From NCBI GenBank assembly GCA_023430885.1, contig JAEYYH010000020.1, forward strand, positions 1 to 64,000: a stretch of 64,000 bases of DNA, read 5' to 3'. Positions 1 through 9,055 of this stretch are shown here, in pieces. The notes beneath the pieces are model-generated. The model was not told the origin of the DNA, did no database searches, and saw nothing but the letters and a program-made list of their open reading frames with translations. Every line of letters begins with the position of its first letter. The stretch's first letter is position 1. The DNA is from Bacillota bacterium (lineage in GTDB: Bacteria > Bacillota_I > Bacilli_A > RF39 > UBA660). The position numbers were made by a program, and so were the translations under genes.

Positions 1-844
1 TAGCATTTTCTTTAGCTTCATCTAAAGTTTCAGCATCTTTTATACATTCACTAAAACCTACTATTGCATTAAGAGGTGTTCTAATTTCATGGCTCATACT
101 TGATAAGAAATCACTCTTAGCATTATTAGCGTGCTCAGCTTGCTCTTTTGCTAAATTTAACTGTTCAATCATTTTCATATCTGGATTTTCAATTGTGAAA
201 TACATTAAAAATGTTACAAAAGTCTCCATAGAAGTTACAATTAATAAATTAGGATATATAGCTTGTAATATAGTTACAAAAGTACCAATAGTTAAGAATA
301 TAAGTACTGGTACATACTTTTTTGTTTTAATATTTTTTATATTCTTAATTACATAAAATAATTCTACCAAAATACATAAAAACCCTGCTACATATGTTAC
401 GTTTACTGCAAGCCCATAAGAATAAATTACATTATTTGAATTATTATAATTTAATGGTAAAACTAAAACAAGTATAGAAAAAATAACATAATATAAATAC
501 CAAAATTTCATTTTTTTCTTATACTTTTCTACATTTTGCTCCTCTGTTAAATCAGCTTGTTTAGTTGAAATTACAATTATATAAAAAGTAAATAGAGTCA
601 TCCACGTCAATAAGTACAGTAAATACGTATGAGCAACAATACCATTTATAATTGGTATTTTATCCATGTGATAAACTGTATAAAAATTTGCTAATTCTAG
701 TAATAAACCAATAAAGTTAATTATTATTAATAATCGATATATTTTGTTTTCAAAAACATTTAGTCTTTTTTTAGAATAAAACGTTATTATTAACATAATA
801 CTGTAAACTAAACTGCATACTATAAATGAAACACCTGTTCCCAT
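1..844 (-). CDS. Sensor histidine kinase, C-terminus cut by window edge
   Basis: This is the first 281 codons of a membrane sensor kinase; the rest lies left of the window. The N-terminal 200 or so residues form several hydrophobic segments (a multi-pass membrane sensor region). After a short charged linker comes the H-box [11 protein letters not shown] (encoded near 70-110), the His dimerisation and phosphoacceptor motif of HisKA kinases. The ATP-binding domain is not in the window. The ATG at 842-844 is preceded by AGAGGTG. The signal it senses and its response regulator cannot be seen here. The gene may be independent of the ligase gene at 915-2846, since a terminator separates them. Confidence 0.88.
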   Translation of the reverse strand, partial: MGTGVSFIVCSLVYSIMLIITFYSKKRLNVFENKIYRLLIIINFIGLLLELANFYTVYHMDKIPIINGIVAHTYLLYLLTWMTLFTFYIIVISTKQADLTEEQNVEKYKKKMKFWYLYYVIFSILVLVLPLNYNNSNNVIYSYGLAVNVTYVAGFLCILVELFYVIKNIKNIKTKKYVPVLIFLTIGTFVTILQAIYPNLLIVTSMETFVTFLMYFTIENPDMKMIEQLNLAKEQAEHANNAKSDFLSSMSHEIRTPLNAIVGFSECIKDAETLDEAKENA

Positions 845-880
845 TAAAACGCACCTCTATTATCTTTTAACATTATATCA

Positions 881-915
881 AAAAAAAAGAAATAAAGAAA
901 CATAATTTCTTTATT
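881..915 (-). terminator. Rho-independent terminator after the AMP-forming ligase
   Basis: Inverted repeat: aataaagaaa at 891-900 pairs with tttctttatt at 906-915. It is followed on the minus strand by a run of Ts (complement of 881-888). The stem includes the stop codon of the ligase gene. Confidence 0.75.
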
Positions 916-2846
916 TACTTTTTAAGCTTTTTAACAAATTGATTGCTATTTAAATATTCTTCTGATGGAATAAATTCAACACTACTTCTAGTATAAACTG
1001 GTTTAAATGTTTCTTCCATCCCTTCTGAAGCAAGAACTAAATTATTTCTCTTACCACATCCAGTAACCGGGAATGCTTTTTCTGTATCTCTATATCTAAA
1101 TACAATTTTGCTATAAACTTCAGCTGGAAAAGATTTTTTACATCTTTGGTCAGCACTAACTATTATTTTTCTAATTGCTGATTCACTCTTTATATTAGGT
1201 TGACATTCTAAATGGGCAACAATTACATTTTCTGCGTTCATATTAATTACTTCACATGACAAGATTCCTTTTGTATCTTTTAGAATTTCATCAGCTACTT
1301 TAAATATTGGGAATTTAGTTCCATCTGAAAGTGTAATCTCGTTACCCATTCTGCCTTTCATATGAACAGTATTATTTTTATCAATAAATGCATGGACATT
1401 ACAATTAGCCCATTTTCTTCCATAATTATCTTCAATATAGAATTCATCTGTTGCTGTTTGATTATCTTTATACTCTTTCATTGTACATGGAGAATTTGCA
1501 ACTAGTCTGCCAAGTTCACCTGGTTTACAGACTTCATTATTTTCGTTTAAAACAGCACATTCTACCATTTTGAAAGCTTCTAATCCCATACCTGTTTTGC
1601 TTACAGCAAATCTAGGTAATTTTTGTTTTAATGCTTTAAAGAATGTAAAGAATAAACCACCATGTTCACAGTCTCCACCACCAACAGACATACATACAGG
1701 ACTTATAGGTGATGGTATTATGTCATAACCTGCTTTTACTTTTCTTAAAATTCTATTTAAAAATTTTTCTTCATTTTGTGCAAGTGGTTCACCAACTTCT
1801 GTCGGCATAACTAAGTATGGCATTTTTAAATCTTTTAAGTTAGGATTACTATTAATTTCTTTAAAAGCTTTTAGCCAAAAGCATCTAGTTGCTAAAACAT
1901 AGTTAGGTTTATTAATAATCATACTTCTTAAAAAGAAATCTTGATTATATATTGGCTCTAATGCAACTGTACAACGCATTGATAATGTATCTGAGATACT
2001 TGTAATAATATCTGTATTTGAATGCGTAGGTATCTGTGCTAAAGTAATTAAATTCTTAATCGTAGGTAAATTTGATGCATCTTTATCATGAAACCTTGCT
2101 ACTACCATAGGACTAGAATTTCTATGTATTATTGCTTTTGGTTTACTAGTATTAGTAGATCCACTTGTATAAGTAATTAAAAATTCATCATCAAGATAAC
2201 CTACTTCTTCTAATTCTTCAGAATAATTTTTTCCACTATTAATAAATTCATTTTTATCAATGATCGAATTTGTTTCCTTAAAGCTTGGAACCTTATTTTC
2301 AAAAACATAAAAATCATCATCTAATTCTTTATATGGATCAATACCATTAGGTAAAGAATCACATAAAGAGAATAAAACTGTTTTCTTTATGTTTGATTTT
2401 TTAGTTGCTTCTGCAATATTTCCAAACATATTATCAGTTGAGAATAAGTAATCACTTTTAGTATTATTTAAGATTGTTTCTATATATTCTTTATCAAACT
2501 CATCATTAAAAATATTAACTTTAGCCCCTATCATATTTGCAGCTAAAAGCATATAAACTGTTTCTGGACAATTAGCCATGCACATTGGTATTTCATCACC
2601 TTTTTTTATACCAATTGTTTTTAACGATTTAGCAAAACTATTTGCATTTTCAAACATCTCTCTAAAAGTTATTTTTTTACCACGATATAATAATGCTATA
2701 CTATCAGGATTATTTTTATTTCTTTCAGAAATTTCTTTATACCAAGACCAGTTATGATTTTCAACAATATCTGTTAATATTTTTCTAACATCATTTGGTA
2801 TATTATCATTATAATTTAAAATATAGTCATATCTTTGTTTTTCCAT
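915..2846 (-). CDS. AMP-forming acyl-CoA synthetase / acid ligase (ANL superfamily)
   Basis: A 643-residue cytoplasmic enzyme with an AMP-binding domain. The phosphate-binding signature TSGSTNTSKPKA lies at residues 227-238. The C-terminal part contains the expected hinge and lysine region (GKRNNLVLA, near residue 605). Members of this superfamily activate a carboxylic acid with ATP and pass the acyl group to CoA or a carrier protein. The substrate cannot be read from the sequence: no acyl carrier gene, PKS or NRPS module is nearby. The gene is monocistronic, with its own terminator and AGAGGGGG upstream of the ATG. Upstream hexamers TTGACA (2903-2908) and TATAAT (2877-2882) are present but 20 bp apart, so the promoter assignment is weak. 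Length is at the upper end for the family. Confidence 0.8.
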   Translation of the reverse strand: MEKQRYDYILNYNDNIPNDVRKILTDIVENHNWSWYKEISERNKNNPDSIALLYRGKKITFREMFENANSFAKSLKTIGIKKGDEIPMCMANCPETVYMLLAANMIGAKVNIFNDEFDKEYIETILNNTKSDYLFSTDNMFGNIAEATKKSNIKKTVLFSLCDSLPNGIDPYKELDDDFYVFENKVPSFKETNSIIDKNEFINSGKNYSEELEEVGYLDDEFLITYTSGSTNTSKPKAIIHRNSSPMVVARFHDKDASNLPTIKNLITLAQIPTHSNTDIITSISDTLSMRCTVALEPIYNQDFFLRSMIINKPNYVLATRCFWLKAFKEINSNPNLKDLKMPYLVMPTEVGEPLAQNEEKFLNRILRKVKAGYDIIPSPISPVCMSVGGGDCEHGGLFFTFFKALKQKLPRFAVSKTGMGLEAFKMVECAVLNENNEVCKPGELGRLVANSPCTMKEYKDNQTATDEFYIEDNYGRKWANCNVHAFIDKNNTVHMKGRMGNEITLSDGTKFPIFKVADEILKDTKGILSCEVINMNAENVIVAHLECQPNIKSESAIRKIIVSADQRCKKSFPAEVYSKIVFRYRDTEKAFPVTGCGKRNNLVLASEGMEETFKPVYTRSSVEFIPSEEYLNSNQFVKKLKK

Positions 2847-3026
2847 ACAACCATAGCCCCCTCTTTGTGAATGTCCATTATACTACCATAGATTTTTCTT
2901 TTTGTCAAAATTACACTAATGCCCAATTCTTTTAAAAACAATACTTCTAAGCCAAATTATACATTATTCTTTATCCCTAAGTAAATACATTTTGTCAAAA
3001 AAAGTTACTTTGTAGTAAACTAATAT

Positions 3027-3054
3027 AAAAACAAGATATTTCTATCTTGTTTTT
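3027..3054 (-). terminator. Terminator overlapping a stop codon
   Basis: aaaacaagata (3027-3037) pairs with tatcttgtttt around a 4-5 nt loop. It sits at the 3' end of the gene at 3042-3653, whose stop codon is inside the stem. Confidence 0.7.
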
Positions 3055-3653
3055 TTTCTATCATTAATAGTATTATTTATTTCAATTAATCCTTCTAAAA
3101 GAAAGTCCTCTTCCCTTTTTTCTATTGTTTTGATATTAAATGAATAATTGTTTGTTTTTATAAACCCATTAAATTCATCTTTCTTTACTAAAAAGAAAAC
3201 TTCTTTTAATTCATTTTTATCATTTTTGATATGAGTTAAGAAAAGTATAGAATTAATATTAGGATGATCATCAATATATATGAAATGACTTACTTCTGAC
3301 TGAGGAATTATAGTTCCAAATAAATCAACTAAATTCGCCATTTGAACACCTTTTGCAATATCCTTAACAAAGAGCCTAGGCTTACTGCCATTGTAAGAAT
3401 ATCCATCTATACCAATATAAGGTCCAACTTCAATCTCTAATTTTGTTTCCTCAAGCACTGGTAGCAAACTATTGTTAACTACCTCTTCTATTTCTTTGCA
3501 ACTTGCTGTCGATACAAAACAAAAAACAACTTGATTTAATTCTAATTTTTTTTTCATATCATCGATGTTCTTTAGCATTTCAATTTGTTTTCTAGTGTTT
3601 AATGCACTATATGTTCCAAAAATATCTGAACAAACTAATAAAGTTTTTTTCAT
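3042..3653 (-). CDS. Hypothetical protein, weakly HAD-like
   Basis: About 203 residues from the ATG at 3651-3653. I chose this start because GGGGTGAG precedes it; an in-frame start 27 bp further up has no good ribosome site. The N-terminus LLVCSDIFGT resembles the beta-strand plus D-x-x-G-T entry of HAD hydrolases, and FIYIDDHPN in the middle resembles the HAD motif IV acidic pair. The usual DxDGT signature is altered, so this is only a fold-level suggestion. Monocistronic with its own terminator. No function assigned. Confidence 0.6.
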   Translation of the reverse strand: MKKTLLVCSDIFGTYSALNTRKQIEMLKNIDDMKKKLELNQVVFCFVSTASCKEIEEVVNNSLLPVLEETKLEIEVGPYIGIDGYSYNGSKPRLFVKDIAKGVQMANLVDLFGTIIPQSEVSHFIYIDDHPNINSILFLTHIKNDKNELKEVFFLVKKDEFNGFIKTNNYSFNIKTIEKREEDFLLEGLIEINNTINDRKKTR

Positions 3654-3717
3654 ATTTCTCACCCCATATTTTATTTCCAATTAATTTATGTTAACACTAA
3701 AATTCTATTAATCTATA

Positions 3718-4164
3718 TTACCTTAATTTAGTTTTATCTGTATCTTTTGAATAACTATTTTTTACTATTCTATTACTACATATGGTTTCATGATTTATCT
3801 TTGTTTTAAGTATAGTAAATTTATCCATACACCTATAGACTTTTTTATCACTAGATGGTATTTTACCAAGTCTAGTAATTATACTATCAATATAAATTTT
3901 ATTATTGTAAGTATATATTTCTCCTTCAAGACATCTATTTTCTTTGCTAATTTTATAGAACCCTGACATGTAAATTATACCGTTATCTTCCTTTTTTAAA
4001 TGCATACTTATTAATTTACCATTTTTGATTCCATCTATAGGATACACAGTATCGCTTAATTCAACCGTTTTTTCTATCAAATCTAATAAAATTAGTTGTT
4101 TTTCTCTTGTAATATTAGCTGGAAAGTATTGCTCGAATATAATATCTTTTTGATTATTTTCCAT
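3718..4164 (-). CDS. Hypothetical protein downstream of GtrA-like gene
   Basis: About 148 residues, not recognised. I use the ATG at 4162-4164 (MENNQKD), which overlaps the end of the GtrA-like gene by 11 bp and has AAGG close upstream; an ATG 21 bp further up is also possible. No membrane segment. The overlap with 4154-4588 indicates translational coupling, so it probably works with that membrane protein. Confidence 0.6.
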   Translation of the reverse strand: MENNQKDIIFEQYFPANITREKQLILLDLIEKTVELSDTVYPIDGIKNGKLISMHLKKEDNGIIYMSGFYKISKENRCLEGEIYTYNNKIYIDSIITRLGKIPSSDKKVYRCMDKFTILKTKINHETICSNRIVKNSYSKDTDKTKLR

Positions 4165-4588
4165 CCTTGCCTTCTTTAAAAACAAATAATTTACTTAATA
4201 TATAGTTTCCTATAGTTACTACTACTTGTGTTACTAATTTACCTATTTTATCGTTGCCATTAAATACTGTAACAATCATAAACATAATAAACATATCCAT
4301 AAGAAGTGTTACAACCCTTGATGATGTAAATGAACATATCTCTTTAAATATATTCATATTATTACTTTTAAATACAAATATTCTATTAGTTACATAAGCA
4401 AAAGCTACAGCACATATCCAAGATATTAAGTTAGCAGCTTGTAATTGCCATGCAATATGTGGATCTAAAATAGTTACAACACATAGGTAATATGTGCTTA
4501 GGCTTACTACAGTCGTAAGAACTCCTACTATTAAATAATTAATTATTTCTTCATACTTTTTGTACATTTTTTTTGCATATACTATCAT
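4154..4588 (-). CDS. GtrA-like family membrane protein
   Basis: 144 residues with four hydrophobic helices, in the arrangement of the GtrA family (NYLIVGVLTTVVSLSTYYL at the start, an AYVTNRIFVF motif after helix two, and a final helix ending in KLFVFKEG). GtrA proteins are thought to help move undecaprenyl-linked sugars across the membrane for cell-surface glycosylation. Ribosome site AGAGG. It lies one base downstream of 4590-5000 and overlaps 3718-4164, so the three form an operon. Confidence 0.85.
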   Translation of the reverse strand: MIVYAKKMYKKYEEIINYLIVGVLTTVVSLSTYYLCVVTILDPHIAWQLQAANLISWICAVAFAYVTNRIFVFKSNNMNIFKEICSFTSSRVVTLLMDMFIMFMIVTVFNGNDKIGKLVTQVVVTIGNYILSKLFVFKEGKDGK

Positions 4589-4589
4589 T

Positions 4590-5000
4590 TTAAACCTCTT
4601 GTTCTATTGACACCAATCTATTATTCTTAATTAAATTTAATAAATCTGTTTTGACTATATTAAGTTTGCTTGTGTTTTCAATTGTCAATGTATATGCTAC
4701 ATTTTCAATTAAACTATTAACCAAATTATAATCAAGCTCTAATATACTACTAATACCATTATAATCTACTTGCACATATCTTTCAGCAATTTTCTTTTCA
4801 AAAACTACATTTACAACATACTCATTATTATTATTAACCTTAAAATATAAACTATCTTCGCTTATACATTCACTTTGTTCTGTCAGATTTTCTTTTAACA
4901 ACGCTATTTTATTTTCATACATAACAGTTAAAGTAAAATAGATATAGAAAATAATTAATAATAATATAATCAATTCAGTATTCTTTGATATCACTTTCAT
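4590..5000 (-). CDS. Hypothetical membrane-anchored protein
   Basis: 136 residues. One N-terminal transmembrane helix (about residues 8-28, leucine- and isoleucine-rich) is followed by a small, probably extracytoplasmic domain. First gene of the three-gene operon with the GtrA-like protein. The start has AGGTGATAAT before the ATG. Family not recognised. Confidence 0.6.
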   Translation of the reverse strand: MKVISKNTELIILLLIIFYIYFTLTVMYENKIALLKENLTEQSECISEDSLYFKVNNNNEYVVNVVFEKKIAERYVQVDYNGISSILELDYNLVNSLIENVAYTLTIENTSKLNIVKTDLLNLIKNNRLVSIEQEV

Positions 5001-5015
5001 ATTATCACCTAGTAC

Positions 5016-5051
5016 AATTATAACATGAAACAGTAAATTTATGTTATAATT
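5016..5051. promoter_or_regulatory. Divergent promoter region with mirrored -10 boxes
   Basis: AATTATAACAT (5016-5026) and ATGTTATAATT (5041-5051) are a perfect 11-bp inverted repeat. Each arm carries a TATAAT-like -10 box facing outward: one towards 4590-5000 (minus), one towards 5069-5605 (plus). No good -35 boxes are seen. The symmetry suggests either two back-to-back promoters or an operator shared by both. Confidence 0.5.
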
Positions 5052-5068
5052 ATTTAGAGGTAGATAAT

Positions 5069-5605
5069 ATGAATAACTTAAATTTTTTTAATGATAGTTT
5101 TTTAGAAAGTAAGTTTATAACAAATGTTAATAATATTTTTATACAACTACATTTAGGGCTTACTACAAACAATCTAGATAAAATTAAGCATTTTGTTAAT
5201 GATAGTGTTTTTAATACGTTTAAAGCTCGCCTAGATAATTTAAATAACAATAATCAAGTTCAAATGTTTGATGAGATAAATGTTAAACAAACTTCTATTT
5301 TAGAAATAAAAGAACTAGATGATAAATTTATTGCAAAAGTTAATATAACATCTAGATATATGGATTATATTTTAGATAAAAATACTGGTCAAAAAATATA
5401 TGGAGATAATACAAGAAGAATAGAGAAAGAAAACTATTTAACTTTTGAAAAAAAGAAGAATGCCAGTTTGCAAAGCGAGGCAAGAAAATGCCATTCTTGC
5501 GGGGCAAATATAGATGTTAACGCTAACGGAAAATGTGAATACTGTGGAACTATATATGATTTAGAAAATCATGATTGGATACTAACAGATTTGGAAACTA
5601 TATAA
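5069..5605 (+). CDS. Soluble TIM44-like protein with C-terminal zinc ribbon
   Basis: 178 residues. The body resembles the TIM44-like (Tim44/MBA1) domain: a helix-rich start with a short NNLDKIKHFVNDSVFNTF segment, then beta strands. The C-terminus is a zinc ribbon with two Cys pairs (CHSCG ... CEYCG, around residues 141-162) followed by the motif HDWIL. The same ribbon plus W-I/V-L ending is found in 5607-6554 and 11054-11767. There is no signal peptide, unlike its two paralogues. AGAGG precedes the ATG. Two bases separate it from the next gene, so the two are co-transcribed. TIM44-like domains bind membranes or other proteins; the role in bacteria is not known. Confidence 0.75.
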   Translation: MNNLNFFNDSFLESKFITNVNNIFIQLHLGLTTNNLDKIKHFVNDSVFNTFKARLDNLNNNNQVQMFDEINVKQTSILEIKELDDKFIAKVNITSRYMDYILDKNTGQKIYGDNTRRIEKENYLTFEKKKNASLQSEARKCHSCGANIDVNANGKCEYCGTIYDLENHDWILTDLETI

Positions 5606-5606
5606 A

Positions 5607-6554
5607 ATGAGTAAAGTAAAAAAGTATTTTAAAATAGTATTCTTTATATTAATAGCTTCTTTTATTAGCGTTAGTTGCTTTAATTATATTACACCAAAAG
5701 TAAAAGCTGATTCGGGATTTGATGGTGGTTATGATAGCGGTGGTTCTAGTTGGGGTGGTGGTTCCGATTGGGGTGGTGGCTCTAGCTGGGATAGTGGTTC
5801 TAGCTGGGATAGTGGTTCTACAGGCGGAAGCGGAAATAGTTATAATCAACCACTTGGTGTTGTTGGTTCATTCTTCGTATTACTTGCAACATTCTTTGTA
5901 ATATTTGTAATTGGATTCACTATTATAACAGGAAAAATGCCTAGAAAATTTACTAGTTCTAATACAAATAATAATTATGATGATGACCATAATAAAGTAA
6001 TACCTTATGATATTAGCAAAATTTCTAATATTCTTCCAAATTTCAATTTTGAAGAATTTAAAAGTACTACTTATAATATATATAAAGATATTCAAAATGC
6101 ATGGATGAATTTTGATACAATTAATTTAAGGAACCTTGTTACTGACGAAATGTATAATATGTATGTAAGTCAACTTGAAACATTAAAAATTAAAAAACAA
6201 CAAAATATAATGCGTGATTTTGAATTATATGATTTTGAAGTCATAGGAATGGAAAATGATAAAACTAACATTTCAATTACTGTTGCCATGTTAATTTCTT
6301 GCCATGATTATATTATAGATCAGTACACAACAAAAACATTAAGAGGTAGAAAAGACAGAAAAGTTGTATATCATTATAATATGACATTTATAAAGAGTAT
6401 AAATAATAATAATATAAATTTTTGCCCTAATTGCGGTGCACCTGTTAGTGATAAAGCATCTAGAAAATGTGCTTATTGCGATTCTGTAATCGTAAGTGAT
6501 AACCATGACTGGGTGTTATCAAAAAAACAAGTTATTAGCCAAAATTACGAATAA
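5607..6554 (+). CDS. Membrane TIM44-like protein with Gly/Ser/Trp-rich linker and zinc ribbon
   Basis: 315 residues in this order: signal or first membrane helix (about 10-27); a low-complexity segment of repeating GGSSW and DSGSSW units (about 38-75); a second membrane helix (about 84-107); a TIM44-like domain (about 140-265); and a zinc ribbon (CPNCG ... CAYCD) ending in HDWVL. The Gly/Ser/Trp repeat faces outside if the two helices form a hairpin. It follows a soluble paralogue directly, and both end at a bidirectional terminator at 6553-6577. This architecture is known among Firmicutes TIM44-domain proteins, but the function is not established. Confidence 0.78.
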   Translation: MSKVKKYFKIVFFILIASFISVSCFNYITPKVKADSGFDGGYDSGGSSWGGGSDWGGGSSWDSGSSWDSGSTGGSGNSYNQPLGVVGSFFVLLATFFVIFVIGFTIITGKMPRKFTSSNTNNNYDDDHNKVIPYDISKISNILPNFNFEEFKSTTYNIYKDIQNAWMNFDTINLRNLVTDEMYNMYVSQLETLKIKKQQNIMRDFELYDFEVIGMENDKTNISITVAMLISCHDYIIDQYTTKTLRGRKDRKVVYHYNMTFIKSINNNNINFCPNCGAPVSDKASRKCAYCDSVIVSDNHDWVLSKKQVISQNYE

Positions 6555-6577
6555 AAAAAGGCCTAAGCCTTTTTTAT
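6553..6577. terminator. Bidirectional terminator between convergent genes
   Basis: aaaaaaaggc / gccttttttatttt with a ctaa loop. It has T-runs on both strands and serves the plus-strand TIM44 pair and the minus-strand YfhO-like gene. Confidence 0.85.
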
Positions 6578-9055
6578 TTTGTTTTCATATACATTTAGTA
6601 ATATGTAAAGTATTAATCCGCTCATACTCAAAATAGTACTAATATTTCTAAATGGTGCTTTATAAGTGATTTTTATATCGTGATGCCCTGCTGAAATTTT
6701 AAAACCAATAAAACCCGCATTAGTTTTCTTATATTCTGTTTGTGTTCCATCAACATAAACATTAAATCCTTTATCATATGGTATAGACATATTAAAATAA
6801 CCGTCTTTAGTAACATCAATACTTCCAACTATTTTATCTCCTTTAGTCTTATCCATATCAAACTTGAATTCGTCAACATTTTCATTTAGATTAGTAATAT
6901 CATCATAATCTAACAAATATACCTCTATATCACTTATATAATAAGTCCCTTTAGTAAAATTAATGTCTAACTTACTATCATCGTATAAAGTATAATCAAA
7001 AGTAGTATTACCATTATAATATTTCCAACTTTTATAACTTAATTTATTTTTATTACCATTTATAGTAATAGTTTTTTCATTTCTTTTTCTGGTTGGTATA
7101 TTATCATTTTTAAATCTTATATACATTATTTTATCTGCTACATCACTATTAATCTTTAATTTAATATTGCCAGTTTGAGAATTAGATACAATCTTATACC
7201 CATTGTTAGTTTTTTCATATGTAACATCTTTTGTACTTTCTACCGTAAAATCAAGATTAGTATCTTTTAAATCGCTGACTACACTATCACTACTATCATC
7301 ATCAACTACGATATTATTTAATAATGATATGGTATTATTAGGATACTTTAATTTTTTAAAATCGCTTGTACTAAGTATATGACTAGATGCATATCCAATA
7401 GGTAAAACATCTCCTTTTTCATATACTTTAACTCCGTTTTCCTCGTCTATTAATCTCGCATTAAGTGGTGCTTCTCCTTTAGTAATTATATACCTTTCTC
7501 CCATAAGTATTTGAAATAAAGGATTATTAACAGAAACCATAGTTGACTTAGTACGATAAGGAATAGAATTGTTAAATACATTATAATAAAAATCATTATA
7601 TGTTTTATTAAATGTAGAAGAATATATAGAAGTTTGATATTGATTCATATTATAAATACTGTTAATATCCATATATCTTTCAACCATATTTTCAGTTCTA
7701 TATAAATTTGTATCCTTATCATATAAATTAGATATTAGTTTTGATAAAGCTTTATTGTCACTACTATCAACTTCGTTTTTAGTAATTAATTTATCACTAT
7801 TGTTTATAATAAGGGCAGTTATAAAACATAATAAACATAAATATGCCCCTACTACTCTTGCCTTTTTTGTGTGTTTAAATATAAACATAATTAGTATAAC
7901 ACCTAAAATATCAAGAGTTATAAATATGGATTTTGATAAAATAGAACAAATAATTCCTATTAATATTACATAAAACATATTTGTTTTACCATTAAACATT
8001 CCTTTTAAAAACTCTGCTGTCAAAAGTAGGACTAATGGCAAAAATGGTATTAATGATTTTGAATCAACATATAAGGTACCGTTAAATATATAATTAAATA
8101 TTGGGAAAATAGATACAAGTAATAAAATAATACCTAAAAATCTATTTTCTCTTTTTTTAGTAAATATCATATATATTATTGCTATTAATGTAATGGATGT
8201 AGTTCCTATACTGTAAGCACTATAAAGCAAATAGCTAAATGTAGTGTTAGGTATTAACAAACTAACTATATTTACTATGCTATTACCATCCCCTCTACTA
8301 TTTAATAAAACATAAACTGTAGGAAGAAGTAATATCATTGATAGTAGAATTGATATAATAAAAGGTATTGCTATTTTAAAAGCATTAACTATATAATCTT
8401 TAATTTTAAACTCATTATTTTTAAAATATAAATACGTGTAGTATAAAAATAATACTACTAAAGAGCCAACACTATAATAATAACTAGTCATAATCATAAG
8501 AAATGAACTTAATATCAATAATCCTGATTTACCCTTATGAAAATATTTATCTACACCATACAAGCCTAAAATCAGAAATGGCATATAATTCATAAACATA
8601 ATATGTCTATGACTATGAAATAGTAAAGGACCTGAACATAGTAGCATAACACTACATATTAGTGATACTTTAAAACTATATTTGTTTTTTCTAAGAAAGA
8701 AATAAAATAATACAGCACTAAGATAAAGTAGAATTAAGCTACTATAAACTATATAATTAAGCATACTTACAAAAGGTAGTAAATACGAAATAAATATAAC
8801 TGGACTAAATAAACCATAATATGACAAGTAATATATATTCTCTCCTGATCCCAAATTAAAAGCAAAATTCGGGAATAATTTACCAGTATCATAAAATAAA
8901 TTTCTAAAATATTCTGGTATAAGATAATGTTGATTTTGCCAATCTACTGATGAACCGTATAAACAGTCACTTCTAGTTAAATAAATACAAATTAAAACAA
9001 TAATTAGCATGAAAAAAGACAAAGCAAATATATTTTGTTTTTTTGTTTTAGTCAT
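6563..9055 (-). CDS. YfhO-like multi-pass membrane protein
   Basis: About 830 residues from the ATG at 9053-9055, which has GGAGTGATAAC before it and overlaps the PIG-L gene by 8 bp; in-frame starts further up lie inside that gene and lack ribosome sites. It has about a dozen transmembrane helices, a large extracytoplasmic domain (about 450-790) and one final helix. This matches YfhO-family proteins, GT-C-like membrane proteins linked to glycosylation of lipoteichoic acid or other surface polymers. DCLYGSSVDWQNQH after helix one and a YRTEN-like stretch fit the family. Coupling to a PIG-L deacetylase suggests joint action on a surface glycan. Confidence 0.82.
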   Translation of the reverse strand: MTKTKKQNIFALSFFMLIIVLICIYLTRSDCLYGSSVDWQNQHYLIPEYFRNLFYDTGKLFPNFAFNLGSGENIYYLSYYGLFSPVIFISYLLPFVSMLNYIVYSSLILLYLSAVLFYFFLRKNKYSFKVSLICSVMLLCSGPLLFHSHRHIMFMNYMPFLILGLYGVDKYFHKGKSGLLILSSFLMIMTSYYYSVGSLVVLFLYYTYLYFKNNEFKIKDYIVNAFKIAIPFIISILLSMILLLPTVYVLLNSRGDGNSIVNIVSLLIPNTTFSYLLYSAYSIGTTSITLIAIIYMIFTKKRENRFLGIILLLVSIFPIFNYIFNGTLYVDSKSLIPFLPLVLLLTAEFLKGMFNGKTNMFYVILIGIICSILSKSIFITLDILGVILIMFIFKHTKKARVVGAYLCLLCFITALIINNSDKLITKNEVDSSDNKALSKLISNLYDKDTNLYRTENMVERYMDINSIYNMNQYQTSIYSSTFNKTYNDFYYNVFNNSIPYRTKSTMVSVNNPLFQILMGERYIITKGEAPLNARLIDEENGVKVYEKGDVLPIGYASSHILSTSDFKKLKYPNNTISLLNNIVVDDDSSDSVVSDLKDTNLDFTVESTKDVTYEKTNNGYKIVSNSQTGNIKLKINSDVADKIMYIRFKNDNIPTRKRNEKTITINGNKNKLSYKSWKYYNGNTTFDYTLYDDSKLDINFTKGTYYISDIEVYLLDYDDITNLNENVDEFKFDMDKTKGDKIVGSIDVTKDGYFNMSIPYDKGFNVYVDGTQTEYKKTNAGFIGFKISAGHHDIKITYKAPFRNISTILSMSGLILYILLNVYENKIKKA

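Noticed and set aside
2877..2908. Promoter of the acyl ligase (TTGACA and TATAAT)
   Set aside because: The hexamers are good but 20 bp apart, beyond the usual 16-18; left as a remark only.
5719..5901. Long open frames inside the Gly/Ser/Trp repeat of 5607-6554
   Set aside because: They come from the GGT/AGC repeat composition in other frames; no ribosome site and no sensible protein.
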